From Prasinococcaceae sp. CCMP 1430 (lineage: Eukaryota; Prasinodermophyta; Palmophyllophyceae; Prasinococcales; Prasinococcaceae), in contig RQSC01000028.1 of the NCBI GenBank assembly GCA_013416795.1, forward strand, positions 223,299 to 287,298: DNA of 64,000 bases, written 5' to 3'. The first letter of the stretch is position 1. Each line of letters starts with the position of its first letter. The position numbers were made by a program, and so were the translations under genes. The notes below the pieces were generated by a model. The model worked only from the letters and a program-made list of their open reading frames with translations. It had not been told where the DNA came from and did no database searches. Of this stretch, positions 31,402 through 39,637 are shown in pieces.

Positions 31402-33223
31402 TTGCCCTCGAAGCCCTCGAGTGTCGACAGCTGCGCGCGCGGCGGCTGGCGCGCGCGCGCGCAAGAGCGCGTGCCGCCGGCGCGCCGCTGCGGTCCGCTC
31501 CTGCTTCTCGCGGCACGCGTGCGCGTGTGCGAGGAGGAGGTGGGCGGAGGAAGCGTCGGCTGGAGCCGATGGCGGCCCGTGGCGGGGCGGCGCCGCCGTG
31601 GATTACCGCGGCGGACGCGCTCCGATGCCCCGAATATTAGCAGGCGGCGCCGTCGCGCGCTGGCGGCGGGCTTCGCCGTAGGCGCGGCGGCCACGGCGGC
31701 GGCGGCCGTGCTCTACGAGCGGCGGCGCGTGGCGGCAGTGGCACCGGTGGCGGGCGCCATGGCCGGGCCGGCGGTGGCGACGCGGCGTGGCGGCGTGGAT
31801 GGGCAAGTATCGTCCCTCACGCCCGCGCAGCGCGCGGCATGCGCGCCTGCGCCTCGCCCATTGGTCGCAGACTACCCGACTGCCGAGTGCGTCGACGACG
31901 ACATCGTGGTCGAGCAGCTGACGCGCAACCTGCAGCTCTTCGGCGAGGAAGGCCAGGGGCGCATCCGCCGCAGCTTCGTGGTAGTGGTGGGCGTGGGCGG
32001 CGTTGGTTCGCACGCGGCGCACATGCTGCTGCGCTCGGGTGTCGGCCGCCTGAGGCTTATCGACTTCGACCAGGTGACGCTCTCCAGCCTCAACCGGCAC
32101 GCAGTCGCAACGCGCGCTGACGTAGGCCTCACCAAAGTGGACGTGCTGGCAACGCATCTCGCGCGCATCTTTCCCGAGGCGCACATCGAGGCGTGCAACA
32201 AGATGTACGAGGCAGGTACGTCCGACGAGCTGCTTGCGGGCGAGCCGGATTACGTGCTGGACTGCATCGACAACATCGACACAAAGGTCAACCTTCTCGC
32301 GGAGTGCGTCGGGCGTGGGCTGCGCGTGATTGCATCGGCGGGTGCGGGCGCCAAGGCCGACCCCACGCGGCTCGCGCTCGCCGACATCACCCAGACCGCA
32401 ATTGATCCCCTCGCGCGCGCGGTGCGCACGCGCCTGCGCCGCGACCATGGCATCACCTCGGGCGTGCAGGTGCTGCTCTCCACTGAGCGACCGTGCGCCG
32501 CGCTCGTCGACCACACCCCGGAAGGTTCCGACGCGAAGGACTTCCAAACCGTGCCTGGCTTCCGCGTGCGTACCATACCCGTGCTTGGGCCACTACCTGC
32601 GCTCTTCGGCCAGGCGATGGCGGCCATCGTTCTGGGGCGCCTCAGCCGCAGAATTGACGTGCTTCCCGCACAGTGCTTCCGGCTAGACGCTGAGCAGTTC
32701 CGGGTCCTCTACTTCGAGCTGCGCGACCGCGAGCGAGCGCTCGCGGACGACTACGAGGCGGAGCCCGACTGCGACATTGACGAGATCGCGTGGCTCACGC
32801 GCGACGTGTGGCGGGGACTGAGTGCGAGGTACAATTTCGGCGACAAAGACAAGGGGCAGAAGGTGTGTGCGCGAAGGGCGAGGTGGGACGCCTCGCGCGT
32901 GGTGCGGAGCGCGCGCGAGGGAGCGCGCGAGCCTGCGCACGCTGACAGGCGCGCCGCGTTCGTACTCGCAGGGTCTGTGGCGCGACACGAAGATGCTTGC
33001 ACTGACGCGCTGGCGGCCCGAGCTACCTTCTACCCCGGACAATCTCGTCATGCTCACCAAAAAGGAAGCCGACGCGCACGACGCTTTGGGGCCCGGCGCG
33101 GCGGACCACATCAGGCGCACCGAGCCAGAGCTCTACGACAAGGTCGAGCGCTGCCTCGGAGAAGCTCGGTGCATGTTCCGTGATGGTTGGGCATGGGAGG
33201 GCGGCGCCGGCGTGCAGCGATAG
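31402..33223 (+). CDS. TcdA/Tcd1-like tRNA threonylcarbamoyladenosine dehydratase
   Basis: E1-like ATP-dependent enzyme that converts t6A37 of tRNAs to its cyclic form (ct6A). Exon 31402-32862 continues in phase 0 to 32972-33223. Motifs: RNLQLFGEEGQGRIRRSFV, nucleotide-binding VVGVGGVGSHAAHMLLRSGVG, LRLIDFDQVTLSSLNRHA, DYVLDCIDNIDTK, VIASAGAGAKADPTRL and GFRVRTIPVLGPLPALFG. Yeast Tcd1/Tcd2 are anchored in the mitochondrial outer membrane. Here an Arg-rich stretch and an Ala-rich hydrophobic segment (RALAAGFAVGAAATAAAAVL) precede the domain, fitting such an anchor. The first in-frame ATG (31759) lies after that segment, so the start is unresolved and an upstream exon is likely; 31402 marks the open limit I used, not a start codon. 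It is convergent with the S10 peptidase (55 bp between stops). Confidence 0.9.
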
Positions 33224-33278
33224 CACATGGATGTTCCGGAGGTCGGCAATGTAACATGAAACCAAGAGTGTACCGAGC

Positions 33279-34688
33279 TTACCACGCGCCGCTGAGGAAA
33301 TTCTTCAAGAGCTGGTATGCGCGCGCCGGCTCGTACGCGGGCACCTCGTGTCCCGCGCCGTGAACAGTTGCATACGCAAAATCCCCCTCGAAGTGCTGGA
33401 CGTAGCCGGCGACCTGCCCTGCGACCTTCCACTGCGCCCACGGACGGGTGACTTTCTTGCCCAGGCCATAGAGCCACGTCTGCGTGCCGACGCCTCCGCA
33501 TATCGAGTCGTCGTCTCCTGAGTAGATCAACACTCGAAGGCCAGCGCGGAAGAGTTCGGGGTAGATGGACGCACTGCTAACAAGCAGATCGCTCTGATTG
33601 TAGCGCAGCTCGTCCGAACACTCCTCCCACTTGTTTGCCTCGGGCTTGACGTGGATGGCCTTGCGAACGTCATCGCGACTCAAATAAGAGAGGACGTAAT
33701 TGTCTTCGCATGGCTGGTATGCGGGCGCATTGGCCATCTCCCCCCTGCGAGCCGCGGCGAGCATGTGGGACATGCGCAGCGACTGGACCGAGCGCCGCTC
33801 GTCATCGAGGCACACAGGCCAATCCAATGCGTACGGATTGAGCCCTTCGGTGATGTCATCCATTCTTGTCTCCAGGGCGTCGCACTTGCTGGGCCTCTGC
33901 CTTGCGACCATCTTGCAGGCCTCTTCCCACTCGGCGTAGAGCGGCGCGGGCACCAGCTGGTGCCCAGCGAGGGTACCGTAGCGGCCATAGGTGTTCTCAA
34001 CGATGTCGCTGAAGGGGTTTCCGACGAGCATTCCAGTGAACTTGAGGTCGGCCACGCGTCCGGCGGCCTGCGCGCGCACGAGCTCACGCGAGAACCACGG
34101 CATGTAGTGCCCTCCGTAGCTCTCGGACGACAGGTAGAAGTCATTTCCGGCCAGCGAAGGGAACTTGTCCGAGAAGAGCACTTCGATTGCTGCGACTGCG
34201 TCCACCGACGCCTGCTCGTCGCCCGTCGTGAGGTCGGCGTCGGTGCCGACTGTGGAGAAGCCCACGCCCGCCGGCTGTTCGATGAATACCATGTTCGCCA
34301 GCTGCGTCCACGCGTCGGCGTTCAGCGCGAGGTTGCCGTCCTTATCGGGGCGAAATGGACCCTGCTCGCTCAGAAAACCAAGCAAGCCCGAGCAACCAGG
34401 ACCCCCGTTCGTCCACAGGACGGTGGGCGCGTCCGCTGCGCCCCCTCGCTTGGCGACGAACCAATAGAAGATCGACTTGGTCGTGCCCTCGCTGCCCGGT
34501 ACGTCCAGGTACCCCGAGTACATCTCCTGCGCGAACGACTTGTCCAGGCCTGGCAACCCGGTGATGCGGTCCGCCTCCGGGCCGAGCGGTGCGCGAGGCA
34601 GGTGGACGATGCGGTCAGCCTGCGGGCCGAGCGGCGCTGCGGCGCCGGCGTCCGAGGCGAAGGCGCGCGTCGCCGCCGCGGCGCGTGC
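33279..34688 (-). CDS. S10 family serine carboxypeptidase, 5' partial
   Basis: Carboxypeptidase Y/D-like vacuolar or secreted peptidase. About 469 residues are open from the N gap at 34689. Motifs: ADRITGLPGLDKSF, MYSGYLDV, TVLWTNGGPGCSGLLGFLSE (oxyanion), FIEQPAGVGFS, the nucleophile in SSESYGGHYMPW, the catalytic Asp in IYSGDDDSICG and His in VHGAGHEVPAYEP. The residues just before the domain, AATRAFASDAGAA, look like the end of a signal peptide. Next come two copies of an APLGPxADRI segment in tandem, a local duplication of the mature-chain start. The signal peptide and first exon are in the gap. A TTG at 34556 is not the start, because the frame and conserved ADRITGLPG continue upstream. 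Confidence 0.93.
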   Translation of the reverse strand, partial: ARAAAATRAFASDAGAAAPLGPQADRIVHLPRAPLGPEADRITGLPGLDKSFAQEMYSGYLDVPGSEGTTKSIFYWFVAKRGGAADAPTVLWTNGGPGCSGLLGFLSEQGPFRPDKDGNLALNADAWTQLANMVFIEQPAGVGFSTVGTDADLTTGDEQASVDAVAAIEVLFSDKFPSLAGNDFYLSSESYGGHYMPWFSRELVRAQAAGRVADLKFTGMLVGNPFSDIVENTYGRYGTLAGHQLVPAPLYAEWEEACKMVARQRPSKCDALETRMDDITEGLNPYALDWPVCLDDERRSVQSLRMSHMLAAARRGEMANAPAYQPCEDNYVLSYLSRDDVRKAIHVKPEANKWEECSDELRYNQSDLLVSSASIYPELFRAGLRVLIYSGDDDSICGGVGTQTWLYGLGKKVTRPWAQWKVAGQVAGYVQHFEGDFAYATVHGAGHEVPAYEPARAYQLLKNFLSGAW

Positions 34689-34732
34689 NNNNNNNNNNNN
34701 NNNNNNNNNNNNNNNNNNNNNNNNNNNNNNNN
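34689..34732. other. Assembly gap (44 N)
   Basis: Separates the 5' end of the S10 peptidase (minus) from the 5' end of the membrane-protein frame (plus), truncating both. Confidence 0.98.
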
Positions 34733-35188
34733 GCGGCGGCGGCCGTCGCGCATCGCGCGAGGCGCGCGCGGTCGACTGGCGCGGCCGCGCCGCCGCTCGA
34801 GGGCGCGCTCAAGGCAAACGCAGCCGTGGAGCTGTCCGGGGCGTTCATCGCCCTGGTAGCGCCGCAGCTCATCTTTCCGGCTGCGGTGTCGGTGGCGTCC
34901 GCAGCTGAGGCCGCGAGATGGTTCGGTCTCGCGGTTGGCACGCTGGGCCTGGCGAGTGTGAGATGCGCCACAGAACGCGCCGCCGCACGGCCTTTCGCAG
35001 AGGCGATGAGCTTCTATCACGTTGCCATAGGGATCGCGCAGCTGCCGAGGGCGATGGTCGGGACCGCCGACATGACGCTCTTTGCAGCAGGATGCGGCGC
35101 GCTCGTCATCCATGCCGGGATGGCGGCGTGGCTCCTCTCTTCGCTGCGCGCCGATGCTAACGACGCTGACCAGAGCACAGTGGAGTGA
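34733..35188 (+). CDS. Orphan multi-pass membrane protein, 5' partial
   Basis: About 151 residues open from the N gap, family not recognised. An Arg/Ala-rich lead (possible transit peptide remnant) is followed by about four hydrophobic segments: AVELSGAFIALVAPQLIF, WFGLAVGTLGLASV, MSFYHVAIGIAQLP and FAAGCGALVIHAGMAAWLL. The C-terminal tail is short and acidic (ADANDADQSTVE). The size and helix spacing suggest a small four-helix integral membrane protein of an organelle. No ATG precedes the first hydrophobic segment on this side of the gap, so the start is missing. It could be divergently transcribed with the S10 gene from a promoter in the gap. Confidence 0.6.
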   Translation, partial: AAAAVAHRARRARSTGAAAPPLEGALKANAAVELSGAFIALVAPQLIFPAAVSVASAAEAARWFGLAVGTLGLASVRCATERAAARPFAEAMSFYHVAIGIAQLPRAMVGTADMTLFAAGCGALVIHAGMAAWLLSSLRADANDADQSTVE

Positions 35189-35285
35189 GGGCAGCGTCGA
35201 CCACCAGCGTGCGCAGCGAGCAGGTAATAGTTTTGATAGTATTACGAGAGCGGTCGCCTAGCATCCCCGCGGCCGCTGCCGTCTG

Positions 35286-36653
35286 TCACCGTGGCGGGGC
35301 TACCACTGTGATGGGCAGCGCCCACGCGGCCGTTTCCGACACGCGCTTTCGCCCGGCGGTCGTGACGCACAAGCAGTCGAAGCGCACCACCCAGCGCAGC
35401 TGCACGCCCCTCTCGCCGGCAGTCGCGAACGACGGCGCTGCGTGCTCCTCCGACGGCAGGCCGAGCACGAAGCTTGTCTGCAGCGCGTCGGCGGCCGACT
35501 CGATGCACTCGGCGTGCACCGTCCGCACCACCGACGACTTGCCACCGACACCATGGGCGCTCGCCACGCCGCTGGTCCCGGCACCTGCCTTCCGCAGCGC
35601 TGTAAAGTGCTCTTCACTCTCGAGGCTGATGTGCACTTCCTCACATATCACACCGGGGTCACGCTGTCGGAAGTCGAGCAGGCCAGCCACCGTGCTGCCG
35701 AGCACGTACACGCCGCCGTGAGCGATGCCGTGCGGCAGCACGCGCATCACGTGGCGCCCGGAAGGCGTCGATACCGCATATGCGACCGTGCGCGGCACCA
35801 CGCCAGACATCGACCGGCCCACTCGCACCTGCAGGCCAGACGAGGTGACGTCCGACGCACCGTCGGAGCAGTCTGCGCCGGCGCGAGCCGTGCCAACGCC
35901 ATTGTTGAGGCTGATGCTGGTCAGCGACAGTGAGCTCAAGTCCCGCGCTTGCCCGAGAGAGGTCTTTCTCGAGAGCAGGTCGCGCCCATCGTGCCGGGAG
36001 AGCACGAGCAGCTCCATCACGTCAGCGTCAGCGCTGCCGCCAGCCTGCGCAGCGCAGCTCTCCATCAGCGCTGGCAGCGTGGGTACAGCGCCCGCGCTCG
36101 CGCCTCCAGCAGCTGCGGCGATTTCCTCAGAGTACGACTCGGCGGGCATCACGGTGAGCCGTTTGCGCACAACCTCGGGCTCCGGCGCTGAGCGCGACGC
36201 GGATGACGCCGCCGCCGCGCGCGTGGTCACGACAGCCGCCCAGTAGTACGCGTAGCGCACGCTCGTGCCCATGAACGTCGGCGGTAGCGACGCGGGCAGC
36301 TGTGCGCTCAGCTCGAACGTGTACGTGTTGGTGCACGACGCGAGCGCGTTGCTCAGCAACTCGGCGCGAGCGCGGAAGAGCGGACGCTCCCCCTTGACCA
36401 GCGGGGGCGGCGACGCCCCGCCGACGCCGGAGCCCGCGCTCGACGCGGTGGCCTTCCGCTCCGCGGCGGCGGCCTTGCTCGCCCACGGCGCGCTCACGCG
36501 TTCAACGCAGCACAACCACGCCTCCAGCGCGACCACATCGGCCTTGCCGCCGCCGCCGAGCTGCAGCTCGACCGTGCAGCGCGGCGCGGTGCCGGCGCGC
36601 ACGCCTCGCGATCCTGCCGCGGGCGTCACCACGAGCCGCGCCGCGGCTCCCAT
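35286..36653 (-). CDS. RGP1-like subunit of the Ric1-Rgp1 Rab6 GEF
   Basis: Arrestin-fold partner of RIC1; the complex activates Rab6/Ypt6 at the Golgi for retrograde traffic. Single exon of 455 aa from ATG 36653 (MGAAARLVVTPAAG). Conserved features are LPPTFMGTSVRYAYYWAAVV (the family's PPSFRGQxVKYxYKL region), GGVYVLGSTVAGLLDFR, CEEVHISLESEEHF and the C-terminal GVQLRWVVRFDCLCVTT (LRWxLxFEF region). Between the two halves is a long loop with VMELLVLSRHDGRDLLSRK. Overall similarity is modest, but the motif order is the family's. A frame running upstream to about 37697 is only open composition. It is divergent from the DDX42-like gene. Confidence 0.78.
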   Translation of the reverse strand: MGAAARLVVTPAAGSRGVRAGTAPRCTVELQLGGGGKADVVALEAWLCCVERVSAPWASKAAAAERKATASSAGSGVGGASPPPLVKGERPLFRARAELLSNALASCTNTYTFELSAQLPASLPPTFMGTSVRYAYYWAAVVTTRAAAASSASRSAPEPEVVRKRLTVMPAESYSEEIAAAAGGASAGAVPTLPALMESCAAQAGGSADADVMELLVLSRHDGRDLLSRKTSLGQARDLSSLSLTSISLNNGVGTARAGADCSDGASDVTSSGLQVRVGRSMSGVVPRTVAYAVSTPSGRHVMRVLPHGIAHGGVYVLGSTVAGLLDFRQRDPGVICEEVHISLESEEHFTALRKAGAGTSGVASAHGVGGKSSVVRTVHAECIESAADALQTSFVLGLPSEEHAAPSFATAGERGVQLRWVVRFDCLCVTTAGRKRVSETAAWALPITVVAPPR

Positions 36654-37100
36654 CGCTCGCACCACACCTGTCCGCCCGCCCCGCCCGTCTGCGCACGCTC
36701 CCTCTCCCCCACCCTTCCCGGCACGTGCGCGGCGCCAACGCCAGCGCGCGCGCGTTCGCGCACGCACGTGCCACGAGGCGCAACGGGCCGAGCGCGGCGG
36801 GGGAGGCGCAGCGCAGCGCACCAATGCGAGGCGAGGCGATGCGACGCCCGTCGCGCGCCGCGCGAAGGCGTGCGCTGTGCCGCACCCCGTCCCCTCTCTC
36901 TCCCTCCCCTTCCCCCGCGCTCGTCCCGCGCCCTGCGGCGTGCGCGCGAGAGCAGCGGCCAACATCCCAAACTCGCCTGCGTGCACATCAGGTTCATTCG
37001 AAAAGGGTCTACATCTTCTTGGCGATAAGACGTATTTTGATGTGTACATCAAGGATGATAGGTTTGGGTTACGTAGGAACTCTGGATCGGAGCGACGCGC
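36654..37100. other. Divergent region between RGP1 and the DDX42-like gene
   Basis: Pyrimidine-rich on the + strand (36660-36720, 36880-36940), then an AT-richer stretch (36980-37080) with GGTTTGGGTTACGTAGG. The missing first exon of the helicase may lie here, for example around ATG 37057, but this could not be confirmed. Confidence 0.45.
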
Positions 37101-39548
37101 TTGCCGCAGTGCTGCCCGCCGCAGCGGCCACAGCGAGCGCGCCCGGCAGGGGGGGGCGTGCGGGCCCTGCCCTGCCCGGCGCGTCCCGGCCTGTCCCGGC
37201 CCGTCGCGGGCGCGGGCGCCGACGCCGACGCCGGGGTGGCGGCGGCCTTCGGCGGCGGCGACGACGACGAGGGGGGGGCCGGCGGCGGGGGGGGAGACGG
37301 TGACGGTGATGAGATGGACCCGCTTGAGGCTTTCATGGCGGGCGTGCACGCGAAGGTTGAGGAGGAGGAGAAGGCTCCCGCGCGGAGCGCGGCGATGGTG
37401 TCTGAGCGCCTCGAGGCCGAGGACCACCACGAGAGCTTTGCAGCGCAGCTCGCGGCAAACAGGGCCGGTGCGGCGGGCAAGGCTGGGGCGCGCGCCGCTA
37501 CTGGCCCTCGCACGAGCGCAATCGACGAGATCAACGGCGCCTTTAGCGGCGGCGGCGACTTCAGGAAGGCATTGCCGCCACTCAAGCCGTTCGCGACTGA
37601 GCCATACCAAAAGAACTTTTGCAGGGCCGATTGCGCGCAGAGCGTGGGTCGCGCTGTTTACGACGAGGCCGCCTTCGCCCGCTGGGCAGCCGCCCATGCA
37701 GTGACTATCTCAACGCCCTCGGCATCACCAACGCAGGAGGCTTTGCCCGTGCCCCCGCCGCCGGCGCAGGCCTGGGAGTCGCTGCGCGCGCCGCTGGGCT
37801 CGGCGCTGCTTGATTGCGTCCAGAAAAGACTGCAGTACTCGGCGCCGACCGTCATCCAGGCCGCCGCGCTGCCCACCGCGCTGAGCGGGCGCGACGCGCT
37901 CTGTCTGGCACCCACGGGCGGCGGCAAGACGGCGGCTTTTGCGCTGCCGCTCGCCGTGCATGTGACCGCCGCTCACGAGGCGCTGTCGCGCGAGGCGCTG
38001 CGCGCCGGCCCGACGGCGCTCGTGCTCGCGCCCAGCCGCGAGCTCGCCGCGCAAATCGCCACTGTCGTGCGGCGGTTTCTGAAGGTGCTCGGCTGTACCG
38101 TCAGCACCGTATATGGGGGTGTGGACAAAACCGCGCAGTACAAGGAGCTCAAAGCGGGCGTGGATGCCATCGTCGCGACGCCCGGCCGTCTGATCGATGT
38201 GCTACGCGGCAAGGCCACTGATATGCAACGGGTGACTTTGCTTGTGTTGGACGAGGCTGACTCGATGCTATCGATGGGCTTCAGCGAACAGGTGAACGCC
38301 ATCATCGGGCGCTGCAGGCCCGACAGGCAGACGCTACTTTTTTCCGCCACCCTGCCGCCGAAGCTCGAGTCGCTCGCTGCAGGCGCGCTGCGGGCACCGG
38401 TGCGCATCACCGTTGGCGGTGCCGGCGGCGCAGGTGGTGCCAACGCCGACGTACGGCAGCTGGTGCATGTCGTGCGGGATGCTGATGCGAAGGACAAATG
38501 GTTGATCGCCAACATATCAGCCGCAATTGACGAGGGTGGCGTGATTGTCTTCGCGTCGACGCGCGCGCGCGTCGAGGAGGTAGAGGAGAAGCTCAAGCAA
38601 ATTGCGGGTGTCAAGGCCGTTGGCGTGCACGGCGAGCGCTCGCAGCCCGAGCGCACTGCTGCCGTGAAGGCGCTCAAAAATGGCGATGCGCACGTGCTGG
38701 TGGCCACCAACCTGGCGGCGAGGGGTCTTGACGTGCCTGACCTGAACACGGTCATATGCCTGGACGCATCGAGGGACGCGGAGAGCCACACGCATCGCAT
38801 TGGTCGCACAGGACGCGCCGGTAGCAAGCATGGCGTGGCGCACGTGCTGCTCACGCCAAATGAAAGCAAGTACGCCGCGACCATTGCCCGCGGGCTGGCG
38901 GTCGCTGGACAGCCCCTGCCTGAGGAGCTGCTGGCGGTCGCGAGGAGAGACAGAAGTTTCGCCGAGGGTGGCACGCGCGATGATGTGCGCGGTGCCGGTG
39001 GGCGCGTTGGTGGGCGTGGCGGGAGTATCGGCGGAGGCAGAGGAGGCGAAAACAGAGGGAAAGGCGGCGTGCGGGGGGGTTTAGGCTTCGGCGCGGCCCA
39101 CGGTGTGAATGTCGCAAGTGCCCACCGGGGCGATTCGACGCTCCAGGGTTTTGTGAGTGGCGGAATTGCTGGCGGAGCCAGTGCCCAATCGATGCACAGC
39201 GCTCCGCCGGGGCCACCGCCGGTAGCGCTGCCGCCCGGACCACCGCCGAGGCCGCCCACCGGGGCACCGTTGCCTCTGACAGAGACGCAGCACATGGGAG
39301 GCGGAGGGCTTCAAGCGCCGCGTCCGAGCGAGGCGATTGCGTCCGCAGCGGACAAGCTCGCACGCTTCGTCGCGCGCAACGGCCCCGCCTTCGAAGCCAT
39401 GGCACGCCAGCGCCAGGGCTCAGCGCCGGAATTCGCGTTTCTCTTCGGGGGAGAAGGGGCGCAGTACTACCGCGAACGCGTCGCGGCGGAGGCCGCAGCA
39501 CTGCGAGGCGAGGGCGCGCCAGACCCCAAACGAAAGCGCCTGAACTGA
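37101..39548 (+). CDS. DEAD-box RNA helicase, DDX42-like
   Basis: ATP-dependent RNA helicase most like DDX42/Prp5, linked to U2 snRNP. The frame is open from before 37101; the first ATG in frame is 37314. The stretch DPLEAFMAGVHAKV around it is the DDX42 signature normally found well inside the protein, so upstream coding is expected. PYQKNFCRAD resembles the family's Q-motif lead. Helicase motifs in order: I APTGGGKT, Ia APSRELA, TPGR, II LDEAD (38247-38261), III SAT, then VFASTRARVEEVE, ATNLAARGLDVPD and HRIGRTGRAG. The C-terminal 200 residues are RGG- and Pro-rich (VGGRGGSIGGGRGGE, PPGPPPVALPPGPP). It is convergent with MON2, 90 bp between stops. Confidence 0.9.
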   Translation: MPQCCPPQRPQRARPAGGGVRALPCPARPGLSRPVAGAGADADAGVAAAFGGGDDDEGGAGGGGGDGDGDEMDPLEAFMAGVHAKVEEEEKAPARSAAMVSERLEAEDHHESFAAQLAANRAGAAGKAGARAATGPRTSAIDEINGAFSGGGDFRKALPPLKPFATEPYQKNFCRADCAQSVGRAVYDEAAFARWAAAHAVTISTPSASPTQEALPVPPPPAQAWESLRAPLGSALLDCVQKRLQYSAPTVIQAAALPTALSGRDALCLAPTGGGKTAAFALPLAVHVTAAHEALSREALRAGPTALVLAPSRELAAQIATVVRRFLKVLGCTVSTVYGGVDKTAQYKELKAGVDAIVATPGRLIDVLRGKATDMQRVTLLVLDEADSMLSMGFSEQVNAIIGRCRPDRQTLLFSATLPPKLESLAAGALRAPVRITVGGAGGAGGANADVRQLVHVVRDADAKDKWLIANISAAIDEGGVIVFASTRARVEEVEEKLKQIAGVKAVGVHGERSQPERTAAVKALKNGDAHVLVATNLAARGLDVPDLNTVICLDASRDAESHTHRIGRTGRAGSKHGVAHVLLTPNESKYAATIARGLAVAGQPLPEELLAVARRDRSFAEGGTRDDVRGAGGRVGGRGGSIGGGRGGENRGKGGVRGGLGFGAAHGVNVASAHRGDSTLQGFVSGGIAGGASAQSMHSAPPGPPPVALPPGPPPRPPTGAPLPLTETQHMGGGGLQAPRPSEAIASAADKLARFVARNGPAFEAMARQRQGSAPEFAFLFGGEGAQYYRERVAAEAAALRGEGAPDPKRKRLN

Positions 39549-39637
39549 GGCAACGCGCACGGTGGCACGCGGCGCAGTAATTAAACTTCGCAAGTGGAGA
39601 ACCACTCGTGGGTGCATTACCATCCCTGCTTCGCATG

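Noticed and set aside
34556-34556. TTG at 34556 as the S10 peptidase start
   Set aside because: Conserved ADRITGLPG and a signal-peptide-like tail lie upstream in the same frame.
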